From: Stygiobacter sp.
GTDB lineage: Bacteria > Pseudomonadota > Alphaproteobacteria > Rhodospirillales > Magnetospirillaceae
Length of the DNA: 64,000 nucleotides
Assembly: GCA_006218045.1 (NCBI GenBank)
Contig: VBWB01000016.1
Location: 62,001-126,000, forward strand
Direction: 5' to 3'
This document shows, piece after piece, positions 31,174-40,180 of the stretch. Below the pieces are notes generated by a model. That model searched no databases. It worked only from the letters and a program-made list of their open reading frames with translations, and was not told the DNA's origin. The position numbers were made by a program, and so were the translations under genes. Each line of letters begins with the position of its first letter. Position 1 is the stretch's first letter.

Positions 31174-31710
31174 TCACAGCAGGCCGCCCGCTCCCAGAAT
31201 TCCGGCGACGGCGATCAGCCACAGGGGGTTAAGCCGGGTCAACAGCAGGATCACCGTGGCAACGGTGAAGGCAGCGACCTGAACGACGTTCAGTAAGGTC
31301 ATCTCGGCCAGGGCCCAGGCCGTCGCCGCCATCATGCCGATGGCCAGGGGTTGCACGGCGACGCGCACCCGTCGGCCCCATGGACCGTCCAGATGACGAC
31401 CACCGTAACGCAAGGTCAGGATGGTCAACAGGGCCGGCGGCACCACCAAGCCGATGGTGGCGGCCAAGGCCCCCGGGAAACCCGCCGCCCGCATGCCGAC
31501 CAAGGTGGCGAACAGGAAGTTGGGGCCTGGGGCGATCTGCGCCAGGGTAAAACTTTCCATGAACTCGGCGCGGCTGACCCAGCCATGGGTTTCCGAGACG
31601 AAGCGCATCATATCGGGGGACAGCGAAATCACCCCGCCGCCAATGGCCAGCAGCGACAGCATGGCGAAATGCAGCAGGATCTGAAGGGCGATACCGTACC
31701 CGGAGCTCAT
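31174..31710 (-). CDS. chrA: Chromate transporter (ChrA) subunit, C-terminal type half
   Basis: 178 aa with five or six membrane segments. The Chr-family motif is ESFTLAQIAPGPNFLFATLVG, after GGGVISLSPDMM. It is one of two short Chr proteins whose genes overlap by 4 nt (ATGA at 31707-31710); such pairs are thought to assemble into a heterodimer equivalent to long ChrA. The true substrate may be chromate or another oxyanion. Confidence 0.85.
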   Translation of the reverse strand: MSSGYGIALQILLHFAMLSLLAIGGGVISLSPDMMRFVSETHGWVSRAEFMESFTLAQIAPGPNFLFATLVGMRAAGFPGALAATIGLVVPPALLTILTLRYGGRHLDGPWGRRVRVAVQPLAIGMMAATAWALAEMTLLNVVQVAAFTVATVILLLTRLNPLWLIAVAGILGAGGLL

Positions 31711-32267
31711 GATTGCGTCGTCCGCGGATTGATCAACAAGGCAAGGCCCGCCAGCCCCAGCATGACCAAGGCCAAGGGCCAGTGCAGCAGGGCGATGCCG
31801 GCGAACATGGCGGCGGCGAGAACGGCATTGCGCCATGTGGGTTTCAGGCTTTTGGCCATGCGCAAGGCGGTGGCGGCGACCAAGGCGGCAGCGGCCACCG
31901 ACATGCCACGCAAGACGTCCTGGATGACCTGGGCATGGGCCAATTCCTGATAGGCGTAGCCCAGCGCCAGCACGAAGACGGCGGGCGGCACCACCATGCC
32001 GGACAAGGCGGCCACCGCCCCGCCCGACCCGGCCTTCCGATGGCCGACCAGGATGCTGATATTGCAGATGGTCGGCCCTGGCATCAATTGGGCATAGGCC
32101 AGAATCTCGAGAAATTCCTGCGGTGACAGCAATTTGCGCTTCTCCACCAGGATGCGGTGCGCCCAAGGCATCACGCCGCCGAAACCGATCAGCGCCATGC
32201 CGGAGAACAAGGTGAACAGCCGCCATTTCGACAAACTGCCGGAAATCGGGGGGGACACGGCAATCAT
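31707..32267 (-). CDS. chrA: Chromate transporter (ChrA) subunit, N-terminal type half
   Basis: 186 aa, hydrophobic. FSGMALIGFGGVMPWAHRIL and EILAYAQLMPGPTICNISIL (a PGP motif) identify the Chr family. ATG 32267 overlaps the stop of the upstream LysR-type gene by 4 nt, so the transporter pair is cotranscribed with that regulator. That arrangement hints that the regulator may also control this exporter. Confidence 0.85.
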   Translation of the reverse strand: MIAVSPPISGSLSKWRLFTLFSGMALIGFGGVMPWAHRILVEKRKLLSPQEFLEILAYAQLMPGPTICNISILVGHRKAGSGGAVAALSGMVVPPAVFVLALGYAYQELAHAQVIQDVLRGMSVAAAALVAATALRMAKSLKPTWRNAVLAAAMFAGIALLHWPLALVMLGLAGLALLINPRTTQS

Positions 32268-33535
32268 GCTTGCGGTTCCGTGGACTGAAGGGTGGTGGAA
32301 AAGTGGCGGATATTGTCCATGACCGCATGGGCGGCGGGCGACAGCAGGGCGCCGTCGCGCAAGGTCAAGCCGATATGGCGGACCGTGCGCCCCAGGATCA
32401 CCGGCAATTCCCGGATCAGCCCGGCGGCGATTTCCTGCTGCATCTGCCGTGGCGACATGGCGGTCAGTAAGTCGCTGCACGACAAAAGATGACGGATGAC
32501 GGCAAGGTCGCCGGTTTCCACCGACGCCACCGGCGGTTCCAGGCCCAATTCATGAAAGGAATCATCCACCAGCCGCCGCCCCGGGGCGTCGGGACGGGGC
32601 AGAATCCACATCTGATCCAGTACTTGGTCGAGCGCGATGACCTCGCGCCCGGCCAGGGGGTGTTCAGCGCGAGCCAGGATGCCGATGCGATCCTCGAACA
32701 AAGGTTCGGTGCGCAGGCCCAGAGCTTCCGACTGCGACCGCACCGCACCGAAGATCATGTCGATGTCGCCGGTGCGCAGGGCCGCCGCCAGGGTTTCGTA
32801 AGGCCCCTCCACCGTGCGGATGCGCAGACGGGGATGAGCGGCCAAGGTGGCGGCGATGGCGCTGGGAATCACATAAGTGCGCCCCAGGGGCAGCGCCCCC
32901 ATCACCACCGTGCCGAGCAAAGTGCCGGAAATGGCCGACATGTCCGATTCCAGATGGCGTAATTCGGCGAAGATGCGTTTGGCGGCGGTAATCAGCTTGT
33001 CGGTGGTATCGGTGGCCACCATGCCCTGCACCATGCGGTGAAACAACGGACGCCCCAGGCCGCTCTCGATGCGCGCCAGCGACATGCTGGCCCCCGCCTG
33101 CCCCAGGCCCAGGCGTCCGGCGGCGGTGGACAGGTGGCGGGTCTCGGCGATCTGCACCAGCAATTGCAGCTTGCGACCACCATAAAGCAGGTTGGTCAAC
33201 ACCGAGCGCTCGCTGCCGACACGGGTGCGAAACACGTCGTCGGCGGCCTGCTGGACCAGGGCATCCACCCGCTCGGCCCGACGCAGAACCGCCTGGCCGA
33301 AGGCGTTCAACATCATGCCGCGCGGCTTGCGCTCGAACAAAGGCAGGCCCAACCCCTTTTCCAGTTCCCGGACCGACCGCGTGATGGCCGAGGACGCCTT
33401 GAAGATGGCCTCCGAGGATTTGGTGATGCTGCCCTTTTCCGCCACCGACAGAAAGACCCGCAGATGCCCCAGGCAATGCTCCAACCCAACGGGAAGTGTG
33501 GCGATGGTTTCCATGGGACCGGCCTTCGCGGACAT
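32264..33535 (-). CDS. LysR-type regulator with two N-terminal helix-turn-helix domains
   Basis: 423 aa, about 120 longer than a normal LysR protein. Two successive LysR-like winged-helix units are visible: residues ~24-85 (HLRVFLSVAEKGSITKSSEA, LFERKPRGMML) and ~122-185 (LLVQIAETRHLSTAAGRLGL, PLFHRMVQGMVAT). A ligand-binding domain follows from ~205 (GTVVMGALPLGRTYVIPSAI). It is divergent from the dctP'-dctQM promoter. The 36-bp element at 33613 lies in the spacer and recurs at two other aromatic-pathway promoters, so this protein is the leading candidate to bind it. ATG 33535 is uncertain; ATG 33514 has a weak AAGG site. Confidence 0.85.
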   Translation of the reverse strand: MSAKAGPMETIATLPVGLEHCLGHLRVFLSVAEKGSITKSSEAIFKASSAITRSVRELEKGLGLPLFERKPRGMMLNAFGQAVLRRAERVDALVQQAADDVFRTRVGSERSVLTNLLYGGRKLQLLVQIAETRHLSTAAGRLGLGQAGASMSLARIESGLGRPLFHRMVQGMVATDTTDKLITAAKRIFAELRHLESDMSAISGTLLGTVVMGALPLGRTYVIPSAIAATLAAHPRLRIRTVEGPYETLAAALRTGDIDMIFGAVRSQSEALGLRTEPLFEDRIGILARAEHPLAGREVIALDQVLDQMWILPRPDAPGRRLVDDSFHELGLEPPVASVETGDLAVIRHLLSCSDLLTAMSPRQMQQEIAAGLIRELPVILGRTVRHIGLTLRDGALLSPAAHAVMDNIRHFSTTLQSTEPQA

Positions 33536-33612
33536 TTGTGGACGAGCATGCGGACAGCGTGATGCCGCCTTGGGCGAATGTAGTCCGCACGCCCTGGGAA
33601 TGAGAAGATGAT

Positions 33613-33677
33613 ATCACAAAATTAGAAAGCCAATTCACGAATGGGCAATGCCTCTTTGCCACGGCGGGCCGTATAGT
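33613..33677 (+). promoter_or_regulatory. Shared 36-bp activator element, copy 1, with -10 box (dctP'-dctQM promoter)
   Basis: Element 33613-33648: ATCACAAA, ATTAGAA, a 6-nt variable block, then TTCACGAATGGGCAA. The -10-like TATAGT is at 33672-33677, its first base 24 nt after the last base of the element. There is no good -35 box, which suits an activator-dependent promoter. GAA-N6-TTC in the centre is a dyad. The same element with the same 24-nt spacing recurs at 35915 and 42842. Confidence 0.75.
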
Positions 33678-33785
33678 GAGGGCAATCAAGAAAGACGGCG
33701 AGCCTGTGCCCATGCCTGGGAAATCCCACCAAACTGCGGATTTCGCCGTCAAAAAATAAAAAAGCCCAAGTGGAGGATAACCGAA

Positions 33786-33932
33786 ATGAAGAAGTTTCTG
33801 GGGGCGGCATTTGCCTTGGCCCTGGCCGGCACCGCCCCGGATGCGTGCGCAGACGATGCCGTTTTGAAAGCGCATCACTTTCCTGCCCCCCAATCGCCGC
33901 CTCCCTGGACGCTTCCCAGGGTACGGATCTGA
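33786..33932 (+). pseudogene. dctP: Truncated TRAP substrate-binding protein gene (dctP stub)
   Basis: 48 codons: signal peptide MKKFLGAAFALALAGTAPD, then DDAVLKAHHFPAPQSPP, which matches the mature start of the intact DctP at 42980 (DVTLKVHHFLGPQAPQ). The homology then stops and a TGA follows after unrelated residues. The stop lies beside three tandem GATCG pentamers (33931-33945), perhaps a deletion scar. Roughly 300 codons are missing. It occupies the normal dctP place before dctQ and dctM and keeps a promoter and ribosome site. Confidence 0.8.
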
Positions 33933-34016
33933 TCGGATCGGATCGGCCCGCCCGCTCCGCCTCATCCTGGACGCAACCGCCGCCATAACGCGGCGTCATC
34001 AAAATCGGAGGCTTCC

Positions 34017-34538
34017 ATGGCTGACGACATTTTCATGGACATCGAGCACCATTACGGGCCGATCGGACGGGTGCTGGACTGGTTGTCGCGCGCCTTCGCC
34101 GTCGGTGCCGGCTTAACCTTGACGGCCATGGCCGTGCTGTCGCTGGCCAGCGTGGCGGGACGTGCGGCGTTTTCCTTCCCCATCCTGGGGGATTACGAAC
34201 TGGTTCAGGTGATGTCCGCCGTGGCCGTCGTCATGTCCCTGCCGTTTTGCCAGATGGTGCGCGGGCACGTCATCGTCGATTTCTTCACCACCAGCTTTCC
34301 GCCCGTGATCAACCGCTTTCTCGATCTGCTGGCCAATCTGCTGTTGACGATCGGCGCCTTCACCTTCGCCTGGCGCATGGCCGTCGGTCTGCTGGAAATC
34401 AAGAAAACCGGCGACGCCTCCATGCTGCTGAACCTGCCCACCTGGTACGGCTACATCCCCATGGTCGCGTCCTTCTTCCTGCTGGGCTGCACCGCGCTTT
34501 ACGCCGCCTGGGAAGACTTCACGGGAGAACGCAAATGA
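34017..34538 (+). CDS. dctQ: TRAP transporter small permease (DctQ)
   Basis: 173 aa with four membrane segments. The motif DYELVQVMSAVAVVMSLPF and the following RGHVIVDFF are typical of DctQ subunits. Overlaps dctM by 4 nt. Lies 84 bp after the decayed dctP, so it must work with a binding protein encoded elsewhere, most likely the one at 42980. Confidence 0.9.
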   Translation: MADDIFMDIEHHYGPIGRVLDWLSRAFAVGAGLTLTAMAVLSLASVAGRAAFSFPILGDYELVQVMSAVAVVMSLPFCQMVRGHVIVDFFTTSFPPVINRFLDLLANLLLTIGAFTFAWRMAVGLLEIKKTGDASMLLNLPTWYGYIPMVASFFLLGCTALYAAWEDFTGERK

Positions 34539-35851
34539 CCGGTATCGGCTACGGCCTGACCATCGGCGGCTTGATGATCGGCCTGCTGGCGCTGCGCGTC
34601 CATATCGGCGGCGCCATGTTGATCGCCGGTTCCATCGGCTATTTCTGGGTCGCCGGCAGCGACCCGCTGCTGAATTACTTCAAGAACGCCGCCTATGCGC
34701 GGTATTCGGTCTATGACCTGTCGGTGGTGCCTTTGTTCCTGCTGATGGGGCAGTTCGCCACCCATGGCGGCCTGTCGCGCGCCCTGTTCCGGGCGGGCGC
34801 CACCATGATCGGACATTGGCGCGGCGGCATGGCCATGGCCGGCGTCACCGCCTGCGCCGGTTTTGGCGCCATCTGCGGCTCGTCGCTGGCCACCGCCGCC
34901 ACCATGGGCCAGGTCGCCCTGCCGGAACTGCGCCGCCACGATTATTCCCCCAGCCTGGCGGCGGCGGCGCTGGCGGCGGGCGGAACCCTGGGCATCCTGA
35001 TTCCCCCCTCGGTGCCGCTGGTCATCTATGCCATCCTGACCGAACAGAACATCGCCAAGCTGTTCATGGCCGCCTTCATTCCCGGCATCATCGCCGCCAT
35101 CGGCTATATGGTGGTGATCTCGCTGATCGCCCGCCTCGACCCCGCTGCCGCTCCGGCCAGTGAAAAGACCAGCTGGGGCCAGCGGCTTCAGGCCATCATC
35201 GACACTTGGCCGGTGATGCTGATTTTCCTGGTGGTGATCGGCGGCATCTACGGCGGCATCTTCACCCCCACCGAGGCGGCTTCGGTCGGTACCGTCGCCA
35301 CCGCCCTGGTGGCGTGGCGTTCCGGCGGCTTGAAAGGACGCGGTTTTCTGGAATGCGTCTATGGCGCCGCCAAGGCCACCGGCATGATCTTCCTGATCCT
35401 GTTGGGTGCCGACGTGCTGAACGTCTTCCTGGCCCTGACCCAAATGCCGACGGAACTGGCCAAATGGGTGATCGGCTTCGATCTGCCCCCCCTGGCCGTC
35501 CTGTTCGCCATCATCGCCATCTACCTGTTCCTGGGCTGCATCATGGACAGCCTGTCCATGCTGCTGCTGACCATCCCCATCTTCTTCCCGATCATCGTCG
35601 GTACCGATTTTTGGGGACTGGATCACGATTCCAAGGCCATCTGGTTCGGCATCGTCGCGCTGATGACCGTGGAAATCGGCCTCATCACGCCACCGGTGGG
35701 GATGAACGTCTACATCATCAGCAGCCTGACCAAGGATGTATCGATGAAGGACACCTTCCGCGCCATCGTTCCCTTCCTGGCGTCGGACCTGCTGCGCATC
35801 CTGTTGCTGGTGTTCTTCCCATCGGTCGCCCTGATCGCTCTGAAACTGTGA
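34535..35851 (+). CDS. dctM: TRAP transporter large permease (DctM)
   Basis: 438 aa, about twelve membrane segments. AGFGAICGSSLATAATMGQVALPE, whose core is SLATAATMG, together with GTLGILIPPSVPLVIYAILT and FTPTEAASVGTVATAL, is characteristic of DctM. Imports an organic anion, driven by a sodium or proton gradient and fed by a periplasmic DctP. The context suggests an aromatic acid such as gallate or protocatechuate. A strong terminator follows at 35871. Confidence 0.93.
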   Translation: MTGIGYGLTIGGLMIGLLALRVHIGGAMLIAGSIGYFWVAGSDPLLNYFKNAAYARYSVYDLSVVPLFLLMGQFATHGGLSRALFRAGATMIGHWRGGMAMAGVTACAGFGAICGSSLATAATMGQVALPELRRHDYSPSLAAAALAAGGTLGILIPPSVPLVIYAILTEQNIAKLFMAAFIPGIIAAIGYMVVISLIARLDPAAAPASEKTSWGQRLQAIIDTWPVMLIFLVVIGGIYGGIFTPTEAASVGTVATALVAWRSGGLKGRGFLECVYGAAKATGMIFLILLGADVLNVFLALTQMPTELAKWVIGFDLPPLAVLFAIIAIYLFLGCIMDSLSMLLLTIPIFFPIIVGTDFWGLDHDSKAIWFGIVALMTVEIGLITPPVGMNVYIISSLTKDVSMKDTFRAIVPFLASDLLRILLLVFFPSVALIALKL

Positions 35852-35870
35852 CGGTGGGGCAATCAGAACC

Positions 35871-35905
35871 GGGCCGGCCCGATCAAGGGCCGGCCCTTTC
35901 TTTTT
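35871..35905 (+). terminator. Intrinsic terminator after dctM
   Basis: GGGCCGGCCC (35871-35880), loop GATCAA, GGGCCGGCCC (35887-35896), then TTTCTTTTT. It separates dctQM from the gallate operon promoter that begins 10 bases later. Confidence 0.9.
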
Positions 35906-35914
35906 ACAGAACTC

Positions 35915-35979
35915 ATCACAAAATTAGAACGCTCTTTCACGAATGAGCAAAAGGCCGGGACCGGCAACGGGTGTACATT
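35915..35979 (+). promoter_or_regulatory. Shared 36-bp activator element, copy 2, with -10 box (gallate operon promoter)
   Basis: Element 35915-35950: ATCACAAA, ATTAGAA, CGCTCT, then TTCACGAATGAGCAA. The -10-like TACATT is at 35974-35979, again 24 nt after the element. It drives the run from the tautomerase gene to the chemoreceptor (36014-42818). Confidence 0.75.
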
Positions 35980-36013
35980 TTGATCCTGTCGATCACAGCT
36001 TTCCGAGGCCGCC

Positions 36014-37105
36014 ATGCCGCATTTTCCCGACCATCCCGATCTACAGCGCATCCCCTGCGTCTGGATGCGGGGCGGCACGTCCAAGGCGGCATTCTTTCAT
36101 GCGTCCGACCTGCCCGAGGACGGCACCGCCCGCGACCGGCTGATCCTGGCCGCCATGGGTTCGCCTGATCCACGCCAGATCGACGGCATCGGCGGGGGCA
36201 CGCCCCTGACCACCAAGGTCGCCATCATCTCGCGTTCGACCGATCCGGAGGCCGACCTGGACTATCTGTTCGCCCAGGTGGTGATCGGCGAGAACCGCAT
36301 CGATTACTCCCCCACCTGCGGCAACATCCTGGCCGGAGTGGCGCCCTTTGGTCTGGACCAGGGACTGACCCCCGCCCGCGCGGAGGTCACCACCGTGCGC
36401 ATCCGCATGGTCAACACCAATAGCCTGTGCGAAGCGGTGGTGCTTACTCCCGGCGGTCGCGTCGCCTATGCCGGCGACACCCGCATCAGCGGCGTCCCCA
36501 ATCCTTCGGCCCCCATCGAGCTCAGGTTCCGGAACATCGCCGGCTCCAGCTGCGGCATGCTTTACCCCACCGGCAACAAGACCGACACCGTCCGGGGCGT
36601 GGCGGTGTCGTGCCTCGACAACGGCATGCCGGTGGTGGTGATGCGGGCCGAGGATGTGGGCATCACCGGCTATGAATCGCCAGCCCAACTGGATGCCGAC
36701 ACCGAGCTCAAGGCCAAGGTGGAAGCCATCCGCCTGGAGGTGGGGCCGATGATGGGGTTGGCCGACGTCGCCGGCAAGGTCGTGCCCAAGATGACCCTGA
36801 TTTCCGCCCCCCGCGACGGCGGACACCTGAACACCCGCACCTTTATTCCCAAGAAGTGTCACGACGCCATCGGCGTCCTGGGCGCCGCGTCGGTGGCGAC
36901 CGCCTTCGCCGATGCCGGCACCGTGTGCGGCGCGCTGGGGGGCGGCCTGGCGGTCCCTGGCGATATCTCGGTCGAGCACCCCACCGGCGAATTCACCATC
37001 CGCCTGTTCAACGACCCCACCGAAGCCAGGGCGCCCGCGGTGGCCTTGCTGCGGACCGCGCGCCCCCTGTTCGAGGGAACCGTGCTGGTGCCGGCGGTCG
37101 GCTGA
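36014..37105 (+). CDS. 4-oxalomesaconate tautomerase (PrpF family, GalD/LigU type)
   Basis: 363 aa of the PrpF/diaminopimelate-epimerase-like fold. CVWMRGGTSKAAFFHASDLP at the start and DYSPTCGNILAGVAPF with GNKTDTV are the family signatures. In gallate and protocatechuate 4,5-cleavage this enzyme interconverts 4-oxalomesaconate isomers so that the hydratase can act. First gene after copy 2 of the shared element, 30 bp before gallate dioxygenase. GalD (tautomerase) and LigU (allylic isomerase) differ in their proposed chemistry and cannot be told apart here. Confidence 0.88.
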   Translation: MPHFPDHPDLQRIPCVWMRGGTSKAAFFHASDLPEDGTARDRLILAAMGSPDPRQIDGIGGGTPLTTKVAIISRSTDPEADLDYLFAQVVIGENRIDYSPTCGNILAGVAPFGLDQGLTPARAEVTTVRIRMVNTNSLCEAVVLTPGGRVAYAGDTRISGVPNPSAPIELRFRNIAGSSCGMLYPTGNKTDTVRGVAVSCLDNGMPVVVMRAEDVGITGYESPAQLDADTELKAKVEAIRLEVGPMMGLADVAGKVVPKMTLISAPRDGGHLNTRTFIPKKCHDAIGVLGAASVATAFADAGTVCGALGGGLAVPGDISVEHPTGEFTIRLFNDPTEARAPAVALLRTARPLFEGTVLVPAVG

Positions 37106-37135
37106 AGCCAGGAATTACGTCAAAAAGAGGAAGAC

Positions 37136-38419
37136 ATGGCTCGTATCATCGGCGGCATCGCCTGTTCGCATACCCCCACCATCGGCTTCGCCGTGGACCG
37201 CAACAAACAGGACGACCCGGTGTGGGCACCGGTCTTCCAGGGCTTTGAACCCGCGCGGCTTTGGCTGGAAGAGAAGAAGCCCGACGTCCTGTTCATGATC
37301 TTCAATGACCATGTGACCTCGTTCTTCTTTGACCACTATTCCGCCTTCACCTTGGGGATCGACAGCCAATACGCCATCGCCGACGAAGGCGGCGGCCAGC
37401 GCGACCTGCCCCCGGTCAAGGCCCATGCCGCCCTGGCCCAGCATATCGGCGCGTCACTGATGGCCGACGAATTCGACATGTCCTATTTCCAGGACAAGAA
37501 GCTGGATCACGGCTGCCTGTCGCCCCTGTCCATCCTGTGCCCGCGCGATGGCGACTGGGCCATGCCCATCGTGCCCCTGGCCGTGGGCGTGCTGCAGCTT
37601 CCCATCCCCTCGGCGGCACGCTGCTACAAGCTGGGGCGGGCGTTGCGTCGGGCCATCGAAAGCTTCCCCGAGGACATAAAGGTCGCCATCGTCGCCACCG
37701 GCGGCCTGTCGCACCAGGTGCACGGGGCGCGGGCCGGCTTCACCAACACCGAATGGGACATGCAGTTCCTCGAACTGTTCGAGAAGGATCCCGAGGCCCT
37801 GACCCGCCTGACCATCGCCGATTATGCCGAACTGGGCGGAGTCGAGGGGGCCGAGGTGATCATGTGGCTGATCATGCGCGGCGCGCTGTCGGCCAACGTC
37901 AAGAAGATCCACCAATCCTACTACCTGCCGTCCATGACCGGCATCGCCACCGCGGTGTACGAGAACCAGGACATCCCCCTGCCCAAGGACAAGGAAGCGG
38001 AAGCCCGCGCCCATATCGGCCACCAGTTGGCGGGGGCCGAGACCCTGGCGGGCATCCATCCCTTCACCCTTGCGGTCAGCGTCAAGGCTTATCGTCTGAA
38101 CAAATACCTGCATGCCATGATCGACCCCGAACACCGCCGCCGTTTCCAGGATGACCCGGAAGCATCCTTCGCCGCCGCCGGCCTGACCGAACCGGAAAAG
38201 CGCATGGTCCGCGACCGCGACTGGGACGCCATGATCCGTTACGGCGTCATCTTCTTCATGCTGGAAAAATTGGGGGCGGTGGTCGGCACCTCCAACCTGC
38301 ACATCTACGCCGCCATGCGCGGTGAAACCCTGGAGCAGTTCCAGGCCACCCGCAACGCACCGAACGTCCTTTATTCCGTCACCGGCAAGGATGGCGGCAA
38401 GGAAAGCTGGGAGAAGTGA
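37136..38419 (+). CDS. Gallate dioxygenase (GalA/DesB type)
   Basis: 427 aa, one chain that combines a LigB-like catalytic domain (residues 1-285) with a C-terminal LigA-like domain (GLTEPEKRMVRDRDWDAMIR). The iron ligands are in place: His12 in GIACSHTPTIG, His in FMIFNDHVTSFF, Glu in GAEVIMWLIMRGAL; the catalytic His is in TGGLSHQVHGARAG. The length and fusion match GalA/DesB and not two-subunit LigAB. It cleaves gallate between C4 and C5 to 4-oxalomesaconate, bypassing the LigC and LigI steps. Confidence 0.88.
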   Translation: MARIIGGIACSHTPTIGFAVDRNKQDDPVWAPVFQGFEPARLWLEEKKPDVLFMIFNDHVTSFFFDHYSAFTLGIDSQYAIADEGGGQRDLPPVKAHAALAQHIGASLMADEFDMSYFQDKKLDHGCLSPLSILCPRDGDWAMPIVPLAVGVLQLPIPSAARCYKLGRALRRAIESFPEDIKVAIVATGGLSHQVHGARAGFTNTEWDMQFLELFEKDPEALTRLTIADYAELGGVEGAEVIMWLIMRGALSANVKKIHQSYYLPSMTGIATAVYENQDIPLPKDKEAEARAHIGHQLAGAETLAGIHPFTLAVSVKAYRLNKYLHAMIDPEHRRRFQDDPEASFAAAGLTEPEKRMVRDRDWDAMIRYGVIFFMLEKLGAVVGTSNLHIYAAMRGETLEQFQATRNAPNVLYSVTGKDGGKESWEK

Positions 38420-38421
38420 AC

Positions 38422-39477
38422 ATGAACACCCCCGCCGGCCGCCGGCCCCTGATCATCGACATTCACGGCCATTACACCACCGCCCCCAAGGCGCTGGAGG
38501 AGTGGCGCAACCGCCAGGTCGCCGCCATCAACGACCCCAAGCAGATGCCCAAGCTGTCCGAATTGAAGATCAGCGACGACGAACTGCGTGAAACCATCGA
38601 GAGCAACCAGTTGAAGAAGATGCGGGAACGGGGCTCCGACCTGACCATCTTCTCACCCAGGGCCAGCTTCATGGCTCACCACATCGGCGACTTCACCATC
38701 AGCAGCACCTGGGCGGCCATCTGCAACGAGCTGTGTTATCGGGTGTCGCAATTGTTCCCCGACACTTTCGCCGGCGCCGCCATGCTGCCGCAAAGCCCCG
38801 GAATCGACCCGGCCACCTGCGTCGCCGAGATGGAGAAATGCGTCCGCGACTATGATTTCGTCGGCATCAACCTGAACCCCGATCCATCGGGGGGGCACTG
38901 GACCTCGCCGCCGCTCACCGACCGCCACTGGTACCCCCTCTACGAGAAGATGGTGGAGTTGGACATCCCCGCCATGATCCATGTCTCGACCTCGTGCAAC
39001 GCCTGTTTCCACACCACCGGGGCGCATTACATCAACGCCGACACCACGGCGGTCATGCAGTTGATCCAGGGCGATCTGTTCAAGGATTTCCCCAGCCTCA
39101 AGTTCGTCATCCCCCATGGCGGCGGCGCCGCCCCCTATCATTGGGGCCGTTATCGCGGCCTAGCGCAGGAGATGAAGAAGCCGCTGTTGTCCGAGCACCT
39201 GCTGAAGAACATCTTCTTCGACACCTGCGTCTACCACCAGCCGGGCATCGACCTGCTGACCCAAGTCATCCCGGTGGACAACATCCTGTTCGCGTCCGAG
39301 ATGATCGGCGCCGTGCGCGGCATCGACCCCGAGACCGGGCATTACTACGACGACACCAAGCGTTACATCGAGGCCACCTTGAACCTGTCGGCGGCAGACC
39401 GCTTCAAGGTCTACGAAGGCAACGCCCGGCGGGTCTATCCGCGCCTGGACGCCAAACTGAAGAAGAAAGGGCTGTAA
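38422..39477 (+). CDS. ligJ: 4-oxalomesaconate hydratase (LigJ type amidohydrolase fold)
   Basis: 351 aa. [20 protein letters not shown] near the N-terminus (HxH metal motif), [18 protein letters not shown] and [16 protein letters not shown] match LigJ-type hydratases. Adds water to 4-oxalomesaconate to give 4-carboxy-4-hydroxy-2-oxoadipate. ATG 38422 is preferred; GTG 38416 would leave too little room for the GGGAGA site. Follows gallate dioxygenase by 2 nt and is followed by the aldolase 2 nt later. Confidence 0.9.
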   Translation: MNTPAGRRPLIIDIHGHYTTAPKALEEWRNRQVAAINDPKQMPKLSELKISDDELRETIESNQLKKMRERGSDLTIFSPRASFMAHHIGDFTISSTWAAICNELCYRVSQLFPDTFAGAAMLPQSPGIDPATCVAEMEKCVRDYDFVGINLNPDPSGGHWTSPPLTDRHWYPLYEKMVELDIPAMIHVSTSCNACFHTTGAHYINADTTAVMQLIQGDLFKDFPSLKFVIPHGGGAAPYHWGRYRGLAQEMKKPLLSEHLLKNIFFDTCVYHQPGIDLLTQVIPVDNILFASEMIGAVRGIDPETGHYYDDTKRYIEATLNLSAADRFKVYEGNARRVYPRLDAKLKKKGL

Positions 39478-39479
39478 TC

Positions 39480-40169
39480 ATGGCCATCAACGATCTGGGT
39501 ATCGTCAAGCGCAACATCACCCGCGCCAGCGCCGCCGAGGTGGAGGCGCTGTCCAAGTTCGGCGTCGCCACCATCCACGAGGCCATGGGCCGCGTCGGCC
39601 TGATGCAGCCCCATATGCGTCCCATCTATCCGGGCGCCCGGGTGTGCGGCACGGCGGTGACCGTGCTGCTGCATCCCGGCGACAACTGGATGATGCACGT
39701 GGTGGCCGAACAGGTGCAACCGGGTGACGTGGTGGTCGCCGCCATCACCGCGCCTTGCACCGACGGCTATTTCGGCGACCTGTTGGCCACCTCGTTCCGC
39801 GCCCGCGGCGCCAGGGCGCTGATCATCGACGCCGGAGTGCGCGACGTCAAAACCCTGACCGAAATGGGCTTCCCGGTGTGGAGCAAGGCGATCAGCGCCA
39901 AGGGGACCATCAAGGCCACCTTGGGCTCGGTCAATATTCCGGTGGTGTGCGCCGGTGCCGTGGTCAATCCCGGCGACGTACTGGTCGCCGACGACGACGG
40001 CGTCGTCGTCGTGCCATCGGCGGTGGCGGCACAAGCCGCCGAGGCGGCGGCCAAGCGCGAGAGCAACGAGGAAGCCAAGCGGGCCAAGCTGGCCGCCGGA
40101 ACCTTGGGCCTGGACATGTACGACATGCGCGGGCCGCTGGAAAAGGCCGGCCTGAAATACATCGACTGA
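39480..40169 (+). CDS. ligK: 4-carboxy-4-hydroxy-2-oxoadipate aldolase (LigK type)
   Basis: 229 aa, RraA/HMG-aldolase fold. [20 protein letters not shown], then [20 protein letters not shown] and [20 protein letters not shown] hold the divalent-metal and substrate residues. Splits the hydrated product into pyruvate and oxaloacetate, the last step shared by the gallate and protocatechuate branches. Confidence 0.92.
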   Translation: MAINDLGIVKRNITRASAAEVEALSKFGVATIHEAMGRVGLMQPHMRPIYPGARVCGTAVTVLLHPGDNWMMHVVAEQVQPGDVVVAAITAPCTDGYFGDLLATSFRARGARALIIDAGVRDVKTLTEMGFPVWSKAISAKGTIKATLGSVNIPVVCAGAVVNPGDVLVADDDGVVVVPSAVAAQAAEAAAKRESNEEAKRAKLAAGTLGLDMYDMRGPLEKAGLKYID

Positions 40170-40180
40170 CGAGGTTGGGC

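Noticed and set aside
31174-32328. A single long ChrA frame covering both chromate transporter genes
   Set aside because: Its N-terminal half is out-of-frame translation of the first subunit. The two real genes are in different frames and overlap by ATGA.
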